Of a DNA stretch of 64,000 nucleotides, positions 1 to 7,687 are shown in pieces; the first letter of the stretch is position 1; each line of letters opens with the position of its first letter. The stretch is from Nitrospina sp. Its GTDB lineage: Bacteria > Nitrospinota > Nitrospinia > Nitrospinales > VA-1. The position numbers were made by a program, and so were the translations under genes. A model generated the notes under the pieces. That model did no database searches, had not been told where the DNA came from, and was given only the letters and a program-made list of their open reading frames with translations. The DNA is taken from contig JABHTG010000141.1 in the NCBI GenBank assembly GCA_018697205.1, forward strand, positions 1 through 64,000. The letters are read 5' to 3'.

Positions 1-418
1 CGGGGGCATTACTTGGGCAGTGTGCACCTTTAAAAACCTTTCGAGAAGCTTCGTTTGGTCCAAGAAGATAACTTTGCTGTAATTGGTGAGCTGACCAAGA
101 ATCGTGGAATCCACCACCTGAGGAAGCTGGGGTCGCATGCTCTTTTATTTTGTTCTGCAACTTATCCATCAACTGCATGAAGGTTTTGTCAAGCCGATCT
201 TGACGCCCTTCCATACCCTCCATCATTTCTTCGTAGTCTATTTGAGCTTCTAGTTTCTCCAACCAAGCTGGACGATCATGTGTTTTTTTTGCTTTGTGAT
301 CGGATGCACTATGCTCAGTTACAGCAGTAGCATTCGAGACAAGCCCAAAACTAAAAGCTAAAGTAATAACAACAAGCGCTTGAAATGACTTACAGCCTTT
401 GGTGATGCGACGTAACAT
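1..418 (-). CDS. Secreted protein, N-terminal fragment, multicopper-oxidase-like
   Basis: An open frame runs from ATG at 418 leftward off the window edge, giving 139 residues without a stop. A strong Shine-Dalgarno (AAGGGAGG) lies 7 bases upstream of the ATG. The N-terminus is a signal peptide: MLRRITKGCK is followed by a hydrophobic core and cleavage near SNATA. The mature part is charged and helical, then contains GGFHDSW, QLQQSYLLG and a closing FKGAHCPSNAP. From memory these segments resemble the start of secreted multicopper oxidases found in nitrite-oxidising bacteria, but no copper-binding motif lies within the visible part, so the family is an inference. The frame is clearly coding (signal peptide plus good SD). 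Extending the sequence leftward would settle the identity. Confidence 0.6.
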   Translation of the reverse strand, partial: MLRRITKGCKSFQALVVITLAFSFGLVSNATAVTEHSASDHKAKKTHDRPAWLEKLEAQIDYEEMMEGMEGRQDRLDKTFMQLMDKLQNKIKEHATPASSGGGFHDSWSAHQLQQSYLLGPNEASRKVFKGAHCPSNAP

Positions 419-572
419 GTTGATACCTCCCTTGGAAATTTAAACTACCAAAAATATAATCCTAAAATAAATGAATATATAAAAACGGCTAATAAAACCG
501 TACCATTCAACATAAATGTATAATTTAAACCGTGAAAACTTATCACTTTTTAGAGCATTTGCAAAGTCTAAT

Positions 573-1922
573 TTAACTTCTTTGAATTAATTCAAAGCGA
601 AATTTGTCATTATTTCTCAAAATTAGTAAATGCACTTTCGCTCCACCTAGAACTGAATCTATAATCGCTTTAAATTCAACAGGCCCTAAAACAACCCTCC
701 CGTTAATCGCCTCAATAAGATCTCCCACTTTAAGCCCCTCTTCATCAGCAACTGATCCTGAGAAAACCCTAGATACAATAATTCCTTTGCCACTGTCAAG
801 ACTTTCTACCTCTATACCTAAAGGTGAATCACCCATATCTTGAAGTGATTTATTGGAAGCTTGCTCAAGTCGTTTTTTTTGGTTTTCCAACTTAACTGTT
901 ACTATTTGCAACTTTCCGTCTCGAAGAATATCTAAATTTACCGATTGCCCAGGCGAAAAAGAGCCTATTAACCTAATCATCCTGCTCGGTGTACCAACAG
1001 CGGTACCACCTATCTTTAAAATCACATCTCCAATACGAACTCCTGCACGGTGGGCGGGATCCCCCTCGAAAACAGAGTTCACCCAAACACCCTCGCCTGC
1101 TTTTCCTTTTACTTCTTGCGCAATTTTCTCTGTTACTAATTCAATGCCAACACCCAACCAACCCCGTCGAACCTCGCCAAATTCAAGTAGTTCATCCACA
1201 ACCTTACGAACAATATTTGAGGGAATGGCAAAGCCTATACTCTGAGCATAATTTATAATAGCTGTATTAATTCCTATAATTTCGCCTCTAATATTTAGTA
1301 GCGGACCACCACTATTACCTGGATTAATAGATGCATCTGTCTGAATAAAATCTTCGTAGCGTGAGAGATTTACATTTTCTCTATTTAATCCACTGATGAT
1401 ACCGAAGGTTAGCGTATCATTAAGTCCATATGGATTTCCTACCGCAACTGCTAGTTGGCCAATCTTAAGGCTAGAAGAATCACCCAGTGTAGCCGTTGAC
1501 AGAGGTGTCTCAGATTCAATCTGAACGACGGCAAGATCAGTATCCTCGTCTGTTCCCAAAACAGTGCCAACTTTTTCATCTCCACCAAGTAAAGTTACCT
1601 TAATTTTCCCTGATCCGCGAACAACATGACCATTAGTAACAATAATTCCATTAGCACCATCAATGATTACCCCTGATCCAGCACTAGCAGGCATACCTGA
1701 ATTCTCTCCTTGCCGACGAATCGAAGGCGAGGGAGGTACATATGCTGAAAGACTCACGACCGATGGACGAACCTTATCAGCAAGGGATACTAGCGCATCT
1801 TCAAGATCCGCCAAAAGATTTGATCCGGTTGAACCAGCATGAATAGAATTAGCAAAGACAAGAATAAAAAATACTAAGGAAAGTAGCTTCAATAATGATT
1901 TTTTTTTTAACAGGTGACTCAT
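573..1922 (-). CDS. degP: Periplasmic HtrA/DegP-family serine protease
   Basis: A 449-residue Do-type protease/chaperone for damaged envelope proteins. A signal peptide occupies residues 1-30 (cleavage near IHA-GS). The trypsin-like domain shows the full triad: His99 in TNGHVV, Asp129 in DTDLAVV and Ser204 in GNSGGPL. Two PDZ domains follow, at about residues 245-335 and 360-445; the second contains GLKVGDLIEAING. Length and two-PDZ architecture match DegP/DegQ. No clear SD precedes the ATG. An 18-bp perfect palindrome at 580-597 lies in the last codons. The gene is transcribed divergently from cysH across a 249-bp gap. DegP versus DegQ cannot be resolved from sequence alone. Confidence 0.93.
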   Translation of the reverse strand: MSHLLKKKSLLKLLSLVFFILVFANSIHAGSTGSNLLADLEDALVSLADKVRPSVVSLSAYVPPSPSIRRQGENSGMPASAGSGVIIDGANGIIVTNGHVVRGSGKIKVTLLGGDEKVGTVLGTDEDTDLAVVQIESETPLSTATLGDSSSLKIGQLAVAVGNPYGLNDTLTFGIISGLNRENVNLSRYEDFIQTDASINPGNSGGPLLNIRGEIIGINTAIINYAQSIGFAIPSNIVRKVVDELLEFGEVRRGWLGVGIELVTEKIAQEVKGKAGEGVWVNSVFEGDPAHRAGVRIGDVILKIGGTAVGTPSRMIRLIGSFSPGQSVNLDILRDGKLQIVTVKLENQKKRLEQASNKSLQDMGDSPLGIEVESLDSGKGIIVSRVFSGSVADEEGLKVGDLIEAINGRVVLGPVEFKAIIDSVLGGAKVHLLILRNNDKFRFELIQRS

Positions 1923-2062
1923 TCGCAGTTTAATTAACTAGAGTTCTTAAAGGAGTAAACTACTAATAAATTTTTAAGCAAGAGTATTGAATAAATTCTA
2001 AAATGTTACTAATTCTAGCAAGAAATAATATCTTTTTAAAGATACTAGTGCGAAATATGTAT

Positions 2063-2084
2063 GACTTGGCTTAGACTTGGCTTA
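2063..2084. repeat. 11-bp perfect tandem duplication upstream of cysH
   Basis: GACTTGGCTTA occurs twice head to tail, 87 bp before the cysH start, in the divergent degP/cysH intergenic region. It could be a regulator half-site pair or a simple slippage duplication. Nothing else in the gap is recognisable. Confidence 0.6.
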
Positions 2085-2171
2085 AAATTGAAAGTGTTAC
2101 TTTAAGTGTTTAAATACTCTCAGCAATAACAATTTTCTTTCATCATTCCAAAACATAGTAAAAATAGAAAT

Positions 2172-2861
2172 ATGAATCATTATAATTTTGAATCAAAATC
2201 AGCCCAAGAGATTTTAAAGTGGAGTATAAGCGAATTTGGCCCAAAAGCAGGGCTCGCTTCAAGCTTTGGTATGGAAGACATGGTCATAATCGATGTGTTG
2301 AGCCAACTAAAAGGAGACATTACGATTTTCACATTAGATACTGGACGTTTACATGAAGAAACCTATGAGGTAATGGAGCGAGCGCGATCCAAATACGGCG
2401 TCACAATCAAAGTCTATTTCCCTAATAAAGAAGACGTGGAAAACCTACAGAGAAATAAAGGATTCTTCTCTTTCCGTGAAAGCATGGAAAATAGAAAGGA
2501 GTGCTGTTCCATTCGCAAGATAGAGCCTCTAAATCGTGCACTCTCAAACTTAGATGCCTGGATCACAGGGCTAAGGAGGGACCAAGGGCTAACGCGAGTC
2601 GATGTTGAAAAAGTTGCTATCGATGATAACCATAATTCTATACTTAAGATCAACCCATTGGCAGATTGGTCATTGAAAATGATCGAGGAGTACATAAAAA
2701 TTAATGATGTTCCTATCAACGCTTTACATAAAAAAAACTACCCAAGTATCGGCTGCGCCCCTTGCACCCGCTCGATAGAAAAAGGAGAAGACATAAGGTC
2801 GGGACGGTGGTGGTGGGAAAACCCCGAGCACAAAGAATGCGGACTCCATCCTCGATCATAA
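2172..2861 (+). CDS. cysH: Assimilatory APS/PAPS reductase, iron-sulfur type
   Basis: Reduces activated sulfate (APS or PAPS) to sulfite with thioredoxin in assimilatory sulfate reduction. The protein is 229 residues. An N-type ATP-pyrophosphatase-like fold is indicated by ASSFGMEDM (29-37) and the TLDTGRLHEET segment. Cluster-binding cysteines Cys111-Cys112 (KECCSIRK) and Cys195/Cys198 (GCAPC) are present. This 4Fe-4S signature is that of APS reductases and iron-sulfur PAPS reductases, not of the E. coli cluster-free enzyme. The catalytic cysteine is Cys223 in KECGLH near the C-terminus. No cysND or sulfite reductase genes are in the window. Confidence 0.9.
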   Translation: MNHYNFESKSAQEILKWSISEFGPKAGLASSFGMEDMVIIDVLSQLKGDITIFTLDTGRLHEETYEVMERARSKYGVTIKVYFPNKEDVENLQRNKGFFSFRESMENRKECCSIRKIEPLNRALSNLDAWITGLRRDQGLTRVDVEKVAIDDNHNSILKINPLADWSLKMIEEYIKINDVPINALHKKNYPSIGCAPCTRSIEKGEDIRSGRWWWENPEHKECGLHPRS

Positions 2862-2863
2862 AA

Positions 2864-2899
2864 ATAAAAAAAACCCGCTTTTAATACTTGGAAACGGGG
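2864..2899 (-). terminator. Rho-independent terminator of the EcfT-like gene
   Basis: Read on the minus strand, just after the stop at 2909, CCCGTTT pairs with AAAGCGGG (one bulged G) around a short loop. A run of eight T follows. Polarity fits the minus-strand gene, not cysH. Confidence 0.6.
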
Positions 2900-2908
2900 C
2901 GCAAACTA

Positions 2909-3586
2909 CTATTTTTCAATTTTACGCATCATCCGCTCAGGGTCGGACAACACTTCAACAATCCACATTACGATTGACCGAACCATTTCTTTCAAAACCC
3001 CCAAACGATTCCCCTTATACTGAATCTTTCCTTCACACCAAGAAGTTCTCATTTTTTCTTCAGCCTCAGCAAGAAGGAAAGGTAGAATCTGAAACGATAC
3101 TATCCCTACCAACATAAATTCTTTTAAAACTTTACTCTTCACAAAAAAACATATCCCTGACCCCGTAGAAAACAATTCCATAAGTGTTTGAGGTGACGTT
3201 GTCTTCACGAAGATCATAGAAACCCACACCATACATACCAACTTTGATACAGCAAAAACACTACAGTTTAGGCCCTCTTTTGTAATAGGCAGAGAAAATT
3301 CACTAAATAAATAAAGTGACACCCCTGGAGTCATAAATAAAGGAGTCACACCAAGTACCAAAAGTAAAAATTTGAGTGCCGCCAAATGTTTCCACGCATC
3401 TAAAATAAATATCCCTGAAACCAACATTCCCAGATGGCACAAAAAAAACATAAACAAAAGTACTAATCCACTCCCTATACTAGTAATAAAAATACAAGCT
3501 AAAGCTAAAAGTATTTTCGAGCCTGATCCTGCTGCGTGGAGAACAGAATTACCCGGACAATAACCATAATTTTGAATACTTGCCAT
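2909..3586 (-). CDS. EcfT/CbiQ-like energy-coupling transporter membrane protein
   Basis: The transmembrane coupling subunit of ECF-type vitamin or metal importers, here about 225 residues. The N-terminus YCPGNSVLHAA resembles the opening of CbiQ/EcfT proteins, and at least five hydrophobic segments follow. A longer frame opens at a TTG (3628), but the ATG at 3586 (MASIQNYGYCPG) matches the family start. The cytoplasmic coupling region, which usually carries an Ala-Arg-Gly motif, reads TSWCEGK here, so the helix that docks on the ATPase has diverged. No EcfA ATPase or substrate-binding subunit is adjacent. It could be a solitary or degenerate member; family assignment is moderate. Confidence 0.6.
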   Translation of the reverse strand: MASIQNYGYCPGNSVLHAAGSGSKILLALACIFITSIGSGLVLLFMFFLCHLGMLVSGIFILDAWKHLAALKFLLLVLGVTPLFMTPGVSLYLFSEFSLPITKEGLNCSVFAVSKLVCMVWVSMIFVKTTSPQTLMELFSTGSGICFFVKSKVLKEFMLVGIVSFQILPFLLAEAEEKMRTSWCEGKIQYKGNRLGVLKEMVRSIVMWIVEVLSDPERMMRKIEK

Positions 3587-3692
3587 AAACAGTAGACCCA
3601 ACTTAATATTACTAAAAAAAAATCCCAATATTGTGTATGCTAAAGTGTCGTAAGTAGAGTACGACTATAAGTCCACTTAAGCAAACTCAACA

Positions 3693-4346
3693 ATGGCCTC
3701 TAAAAACCTCATCGAAAAAACTCGCTATCATGTAGAAAAAGAGTTGGCGGGTGATAGCTCCGGTCACGATTGGTGGCATATCTATCGAGTTTGGTCTGTC
3801 GCAAAAAAAATTGCAGAAGAAGAGAATGCTGATCAAACAGTAGTGGAGCTTGCTGCCCTTCTACACGATATTGCAGATTGGAAATTCAATGATGGAGATG
3901 AATTAGCTGGACCTAAGCAAGCTGCACTATGGTTGAATAAAAATAAAGCTCCTCTAAAGCTAGTTGATGCAGTGTGTAAAATTATTTCAACTCTATCGTT
4001 CAAAGGAGCAAACGTAGCTACTCCCATGACCACAATTGAAGGCAAAATAGTTCAAGATGCAGATCGCCTAGACGCTATTGGAGCTGTAGGGATAGCACGT
4101 ACATTTGCATATGGTGGGAACAAAAACCGTTTGATATACCACCCCGATGAAGCTCCTGTCGTGCATGAAAGTTTTGAGCATTATAAAAACAATAAAGGAC
4201 ACACGATCAATCATTTCCACGAAAAACTTTTATTGCTCAAAGATCGAATGAATACACAAACTGCAAAAAAAATTGCTGAAGGTAGGCATTCCTTCATGCA
4301 AAACTACTTAAATCGCTTTTATAAGGAATGGAATGGTGACGCCTAA
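3693..4346 (+). CDS. HD-domain metal-dependent phosphohydrolase
   Basis: A 217-residue single-domain HD hydrolase of the YpgQ/YedJ kind, which act on nucleotides or related phosphates. The metal-binding set is visible: His29 in HDWWHIYRV, His58-Asp59 in LLHDIAD, and Asp122 in QDADRLDAIGA. The spacing and the AIGAVGIARTF segment are typical of this subfamily. Its last 14 bp overlap the start of the downstream sirtuin, so the two are almost certainly translated from one message. The substrate cannot be read from sequence. Coupling to a NAD-consuming enzyme suggests a nucleotide or NAD-derived metabolite, which is inference. Confidence 0.85.
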   Translation: MASKNLIEKTRYHVEKELAGDSSGHDWWHIYRVWSVAKKIAEEENADQTVVELAALLHDIADWKFNDGDELAGPKQAALWLNKNKAPLKLVDAVCKIISTLSFKGANVATPMTTIEGKIVQDADRLDAIGAVGIARTFAYGGNKNRLIYHPDEAPVVHESFEHYKNNKGHTINHFHEKLLLLKDRMNTQTAKKIAEGRHSFMQNYLNRFYKEWNGDA

Positions 4347-5154
4347 AGTTATCAAGCAAGCCGCGAAGCTAATCAATAATGCAAAACGAGTTCTATTTCT
4401 AACAAGCGCAGGAATGAGCGCAGACTCTAATATTCCAACTTTCAGGGATAAAGATGGCTACTGGAAAAATTTCCCACCGTTTAAAAAAAAAAATCTTCAA
4501 GCTCAGGATTTGGCAAGCCCCTGGGCCTTCAGAAATGAACTGGCCCATGCATGGGCCTTTTACGAATGGAGACGACAAAATGCTAGTAAAAACACACCCC
4601 ATGCTGGGTATAAGATCATAGATAAATGGATGAAAAATCACTTTGAAGATGCATTCATTCACACTACAAACACTGACGGTTACCACCTTCGATCAAAATG
4701 TCCAGCTAATCAAATAATAGAAGTGCACGGATCAATGTGGCGACTCCAATGTCTCGAAATTTGTTCGCATGATTTCTGGGATGAAGAAACTGTCCCTCTT
4801 TGCAAACTCGACCAAGAAAATATGAGAGCTTCCAACTATCCAAGCTGTCCTCAATGCCATGCAACTGCGCGCCCCCATATACTGATGTTTGGAGACATGG
4901 ATTATGTAGGTCACCCTGAACAAGAAAAAAATTTTGAACGTTTTGTAAGGGAAGAAGTTGACCTTGCCATATTAGTGGGTAGTTCCGGAGCAGTTCCTAC
5001 AAATGACTACCTTGCCCTTGAACTTAAAAATAGAGGCACAAAACTCATTAATATAAACCCAGATCAATCTGCCAACAACATTGCCCAAGCAGAGATTTTC
5101 ATTTCACTCAAAAGCAGGGATGCATTTTCTCAACTTGACGAATTAATTCCTTGA
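4333..5154 (+). CDS. SIR2-family NAD-dependent deacylase, divergent
   Basis: A 273-residue sirtuin that would remove acyl groups from lysine using NAD, or act as an ADP-ribosyltransferase. The NAD-binding loop reads TSAGMSADSNIPTFR (24-38), with Ser and Asn where most sirtuins have Gly. The usual QNID is TNTD (112-115), keeping the important Asn and Asp. The general-base His132 lies in EVHGS. Four zinc cysteines are present: Cys140, Cys144, Cys172 and Cys175. The ATG is internal to the HD gene's last codons (14-bp overlap). The altered loop may mark a distinct subfamily; catalytic residues are kept, so activity is expected. Confidence 0.85.
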   Translation: MVTPKVIKQAAKLINNAKRVLFLTSAGMSADSNIPTFRDKDGYWKNFPPFKKKNLQAQDLASPWAFRNELAHAWAFYEWRRQNASKNTPHAGYKIIDKWMKNHFEDAFIHTTNTDGYHLRSKCPANQIIEVHGSMWRLQCLEICSHDFWDEETVPLCKLDQENMRASNYPSCPQCHATARPHILMFGDMDYVGHPEQEKNFERFVREEVDLAILVGSSGAVPTNDYLALELKNRGTKLININPDQSANNIAQAEIFISLKSRDAFSQLDELIP

Positions 5155-5280
5155 TCCGTAAATTAACGAGATTCCCTAATTATTCAGTCCCAATTAAGCA
5201 TTCCTATCTAGATAAACTTATAGTATGATTTGAAAATATTTTTTTATCGCAAAAAATAATTGAAGGTTGAGAGGCTTGAG

Positions 5281-5931
5281 ATGAAAATTACTATAGCTGC
5301 GTTTGTTTTATTTTTCATGAGCAATATTCCTGTGCATGCAGGTTGTAAGAAATCGGATATCTGTTCTATGCTTGGAAAAATGAATCACTTTTCCATCTTA
5401 GATAAATGCCCTAACTCAGGTCCCCTATTAGCAGAATGCAAAAAAGTTAAATTAACCACAATGGAAGATCTCCCTCCAGGAGAATTCATTGATAACCAGG
5501 ATGGAACCATAACTGATACAGCTAATAAACTGGTGTGGATGAAGAAAGGCGAACGCGACAAAGAAGGTAATCTTAATAAGGTCAAACTCAAAATAGCTAA
5601 AAAGTTAGCTACAGCTTCCAATGCTAGTGGTCGTTCTAATTGGCGCATCCCATCACTTCCTGAATTTAAAACCTTATTTTTCCCAAAACGAATTCTTAAT
5701 GCCGGGGGGAAAAAAGCTTGGATAAATCCGATCTTTGACGATGGGGTTGGTCACTATTACTGGACAAGTACCACCTGCGCCGAAATTTCTGTAATCACAG
5801 ATAGATACCAAAAAAAAACTTGCCAGCAAGGGGAGTCTGCAGCGTGGTTAGTACATTTCAATATCAATGCAATATTTTGGCACCACAAGAGCGAAGATTA
5901 TCATGTCTGGCTTGTAGCAGACATGGAATAA
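5281..5931 (+). CDS. Secreted DUF1566 (Lcl-type) domain protein
   Basis: About 216 residues. The frame is open from a TTG at 5260, but the ATG at 5281 begins a clean signal peptide (MKITIAAFVLFF, cleavage near VHA-GC) and follows GAGGCTTGAG. The mature protein has the DUF1566 pattern: DNQDGTITDTANKLVWMKK near residue 80, WRIPSLPEFKTLF near 125, YYWTSTTCA near 160 and a closing VWLVADME. The family is common in deltaproteobacteria and relatives. It is often extracellular and its biochemical role is unknown. Several cysteines in the N-terminal 50 residues could form disulfides. It stands alone between gaps of 126 and 282 bp, and neither gap shows a recognisable element. Confidence 0.8.
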   Translation: MKITIAAFVLFFMSNIPVHAGCKKSDICSMLGKMNHFSILDKCPNSGPLLAECKKVKLTTMEDLPPGEFIDNQDGTITDTANKLVWMKKGERDKEGNLNKVKLKIAKKLATASNASGRSNWRIPSLPEFKTLFFPKRILNAGGKKAWINPIFDDGVGHYYWTSTTCAEISVITDRYQKKTCQQGESAAWLVHFNINAIFWHHKSEDYHVWLVADME

Positions 5932-6213
5932 TCTAAATACGTGATAGTATCTCTTACACATTATATTTTTCTAAAAAATATCTTCTTTAAATATCAGTTC
6001 AAACTAACCACGACTAAATCTAGATCGCCATTTCTAGCTCAAAAAACAATCATACTCTAATCTAACAAAGTTTCTACTTTTAGAAACAGAGATACCTCAT
6101 TCACATAATAGTATTATTTTAAAATCTAAAATTGATCTTTTATAATTTATGCCACGATAAACTAACAGCACTTCTAGAGATATATTAAAAAATTATAGAA
6201 AGGAAATTTAAAA

Positions 6214-6444
6214 ATGATATTAGATGGTGAAATCACTGAAATCGCAAATCCACCCAATAAAGCTGATCGTTTCAAGAATGTTACTATTTGGGTTTCAACA
6301 ACAGAAGAACATGCGGAGCTAACTTTCCCGGTTGATGATTTTCAAAAACTAGACCTTAATGAGGGTGACAAAATTACAATCAAGATCGAGAAAAAATTTG
6401 ATATAGATGCTATGGCACAAGATCTTTTCAAAGGAAAGTTTTAA
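6214..6444 (+). CDS. Small hypothetical protein, probably all-beta
   Basis: 76 residues, starting at ATG after a good Shine-Dalgarno (GAAAGGAA, 8 bases upstream). I do not recognise a family. The sequence alternates short predicted beta strands (ILDGEITEIA, VTIWVSTT, AELTFPVDD, DKITIKIE) and ends in an amphipathic helix (IDAMAQDLFKGKF). This looks like a small barrel of the OB, Mop or TOBE shape, but that is a visual impression only. It lies alone, 109 bp before thiL. Confidence 0.65.
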   Translation: MILDGEITEIANPPNKADRFKNVTIWVSTTEEHAELTFPVDDFQKLDLNEGDKITIKIEKKFDIDAMAQDLFKGKF

Positions 6445-6553
6445 CGATCAACAAAAAAACCAATATTACTGTCAAGTTACTTTAAGGTTGTTTAATTTTT
6501 TTTAATTTATTTGCCATGAGGTTCTCAGTGATTTTTCTAAAGACTTTACCCGC

Positions 6554-7588
6554 ATGAAAAAAGCAACTGACTTGAATCATTTGAACGAGTTTAAGCTTAT
6601 AGAGCGTATTCGTTCTAGACTCAACACCAATTCACCTAGAGTGAAAAAAGGAATAGGTGATGACTGTGCTATTTTCTCAACACTCCCAAATAAAATACAG
6701 CTTATATCTACAGACGCCCTCATCGAATCAATTCATTTTGATTTAAAAACAATCTCTCCAAAACAGTTGGGGGGTAAAGCTATGGCTGCAAACATAAGTG
6801 ATATTGCGGCAATGGGAGGGACCCCCTACCTGGCAGTTATTTCCCTAGGTCTCCCCACATCAACTTCTATAAATTTTATAGATAAGCTTTATCTTGGGCT
6901 ACAAACAATATGCAATTCATATAGAATTAAATTAGCAGGAGGCGATACTGTAACTTCTCCAAAGCAATTATTCATAAACATATGTGTTTTAGGTGAAGCT
7001 TCTAAAAATAGAGTATTTTGTAGAGAAGGCGCAAAACCAGGCGATCAGATTTTTGTTACAGGCAACCCGGGAGATTCTGCTATGGGTCTTAGGATTCTAA
7101 TGAAAAAAAACAAGAATTTAATTTCTACAAATCACAAAAATATTTTAATAAAAAAACATTTGGAACCAACCCCCAGGATAAAAGAATCAAGACTTCTGGC
7201 AAAATCAAAACTAAAAGTTACATCAATGATTGATGTGAGTGACGGACTTACTCAAGATTTGGGGCACCTTTGCACCAAAGATAAGCTTGGAGCAAATTTA
7301 TACGAGGATAAACTTCCTATTTCTAATGCATTAAATAGCGCTTGTATGCAAAAAATACATACTTCAACTAAATGGGTTCTTCAAGGTGGTGAGGATTATG
7401 AATTATTATTTACAATAAAGCCCGAAGATGTTAAAAAACTAAAGAGTTTGTTTTTAAAGGCTGATACCGTAATATCACATATCGGGGAAATCACTAGGCA
7501 CCCAAACAAAATAACCCTAATAAAGAGGAATGGAAATAGAGTTTCTCTTAAACCGGAAACGGGATTCAATCACTTCAAGCGAAAGTAG
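6554..7588 (+). CDS. thiL: Thiamine-monophosphate kinase
   Basis: Phosphorylates thiamine monophosphate to thiamine diphosphate with ATP, the last step of cofactor synthesis. The 344-residue protein has the PurM/AIRS-type fold: GIGDDCAIF near residue 37 (metal and nucleotide contact), MAANISDIAAMGG near 78, KLAGGDT near 118, FVTGNPGDS near 162 and DVSDGLTQDLGH near 225. The closing QGGEDYELLFTI is the family's C-terminal signature. No SD is visible before the ATG. No thiamine riboswitch or other thi genes adjoin it. Confidence 0.93.
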   Translation: MKKATDLNHLNEFKLIERIRSRLNTNSPRVKKGIGDDCAIFSTLPNKIQLISTDALIESIHFDLKTISPKQLGGKAMAANISDIAAMGGTPYLAVISLGLPTSTSINFIDKLYLGLQTICNSYRIKLAGGDTVTSPKQLFINICVLGEASKNRVFCREGAKPGDQIFVTGNPGDSAMGLRILMKKNKNLISTNHKNILIKKHLEPTPRIKESRLLAKSKLKVTSMIDVSDGLTQDLGHLCTKDKLGANLYEDKLPISNALNSACMQKIHTSTKWVLQGGEDYELLFTIKPEDVKKLKSLFLKADTVISHIGEITRHPNKITLIKRNGNRVSLKPETGFNHFKRK

Positions 7589-7687
7589 TGGGGTTGAGCT
7601 TGTTTCCTAAATTAATATTTACCCTCCAGATAATTCTTAATAACTTAGCTTCAACTGCACCGGCAACATTAGGAGCCGAATAACACC

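Noticed and set aside
580-597. 18-bp perfect palindrome as a terminator for degP
   Set aside because: It lies inside the coding sequence, is A:T-rich and is not followed by a T-run on the gene's strand.
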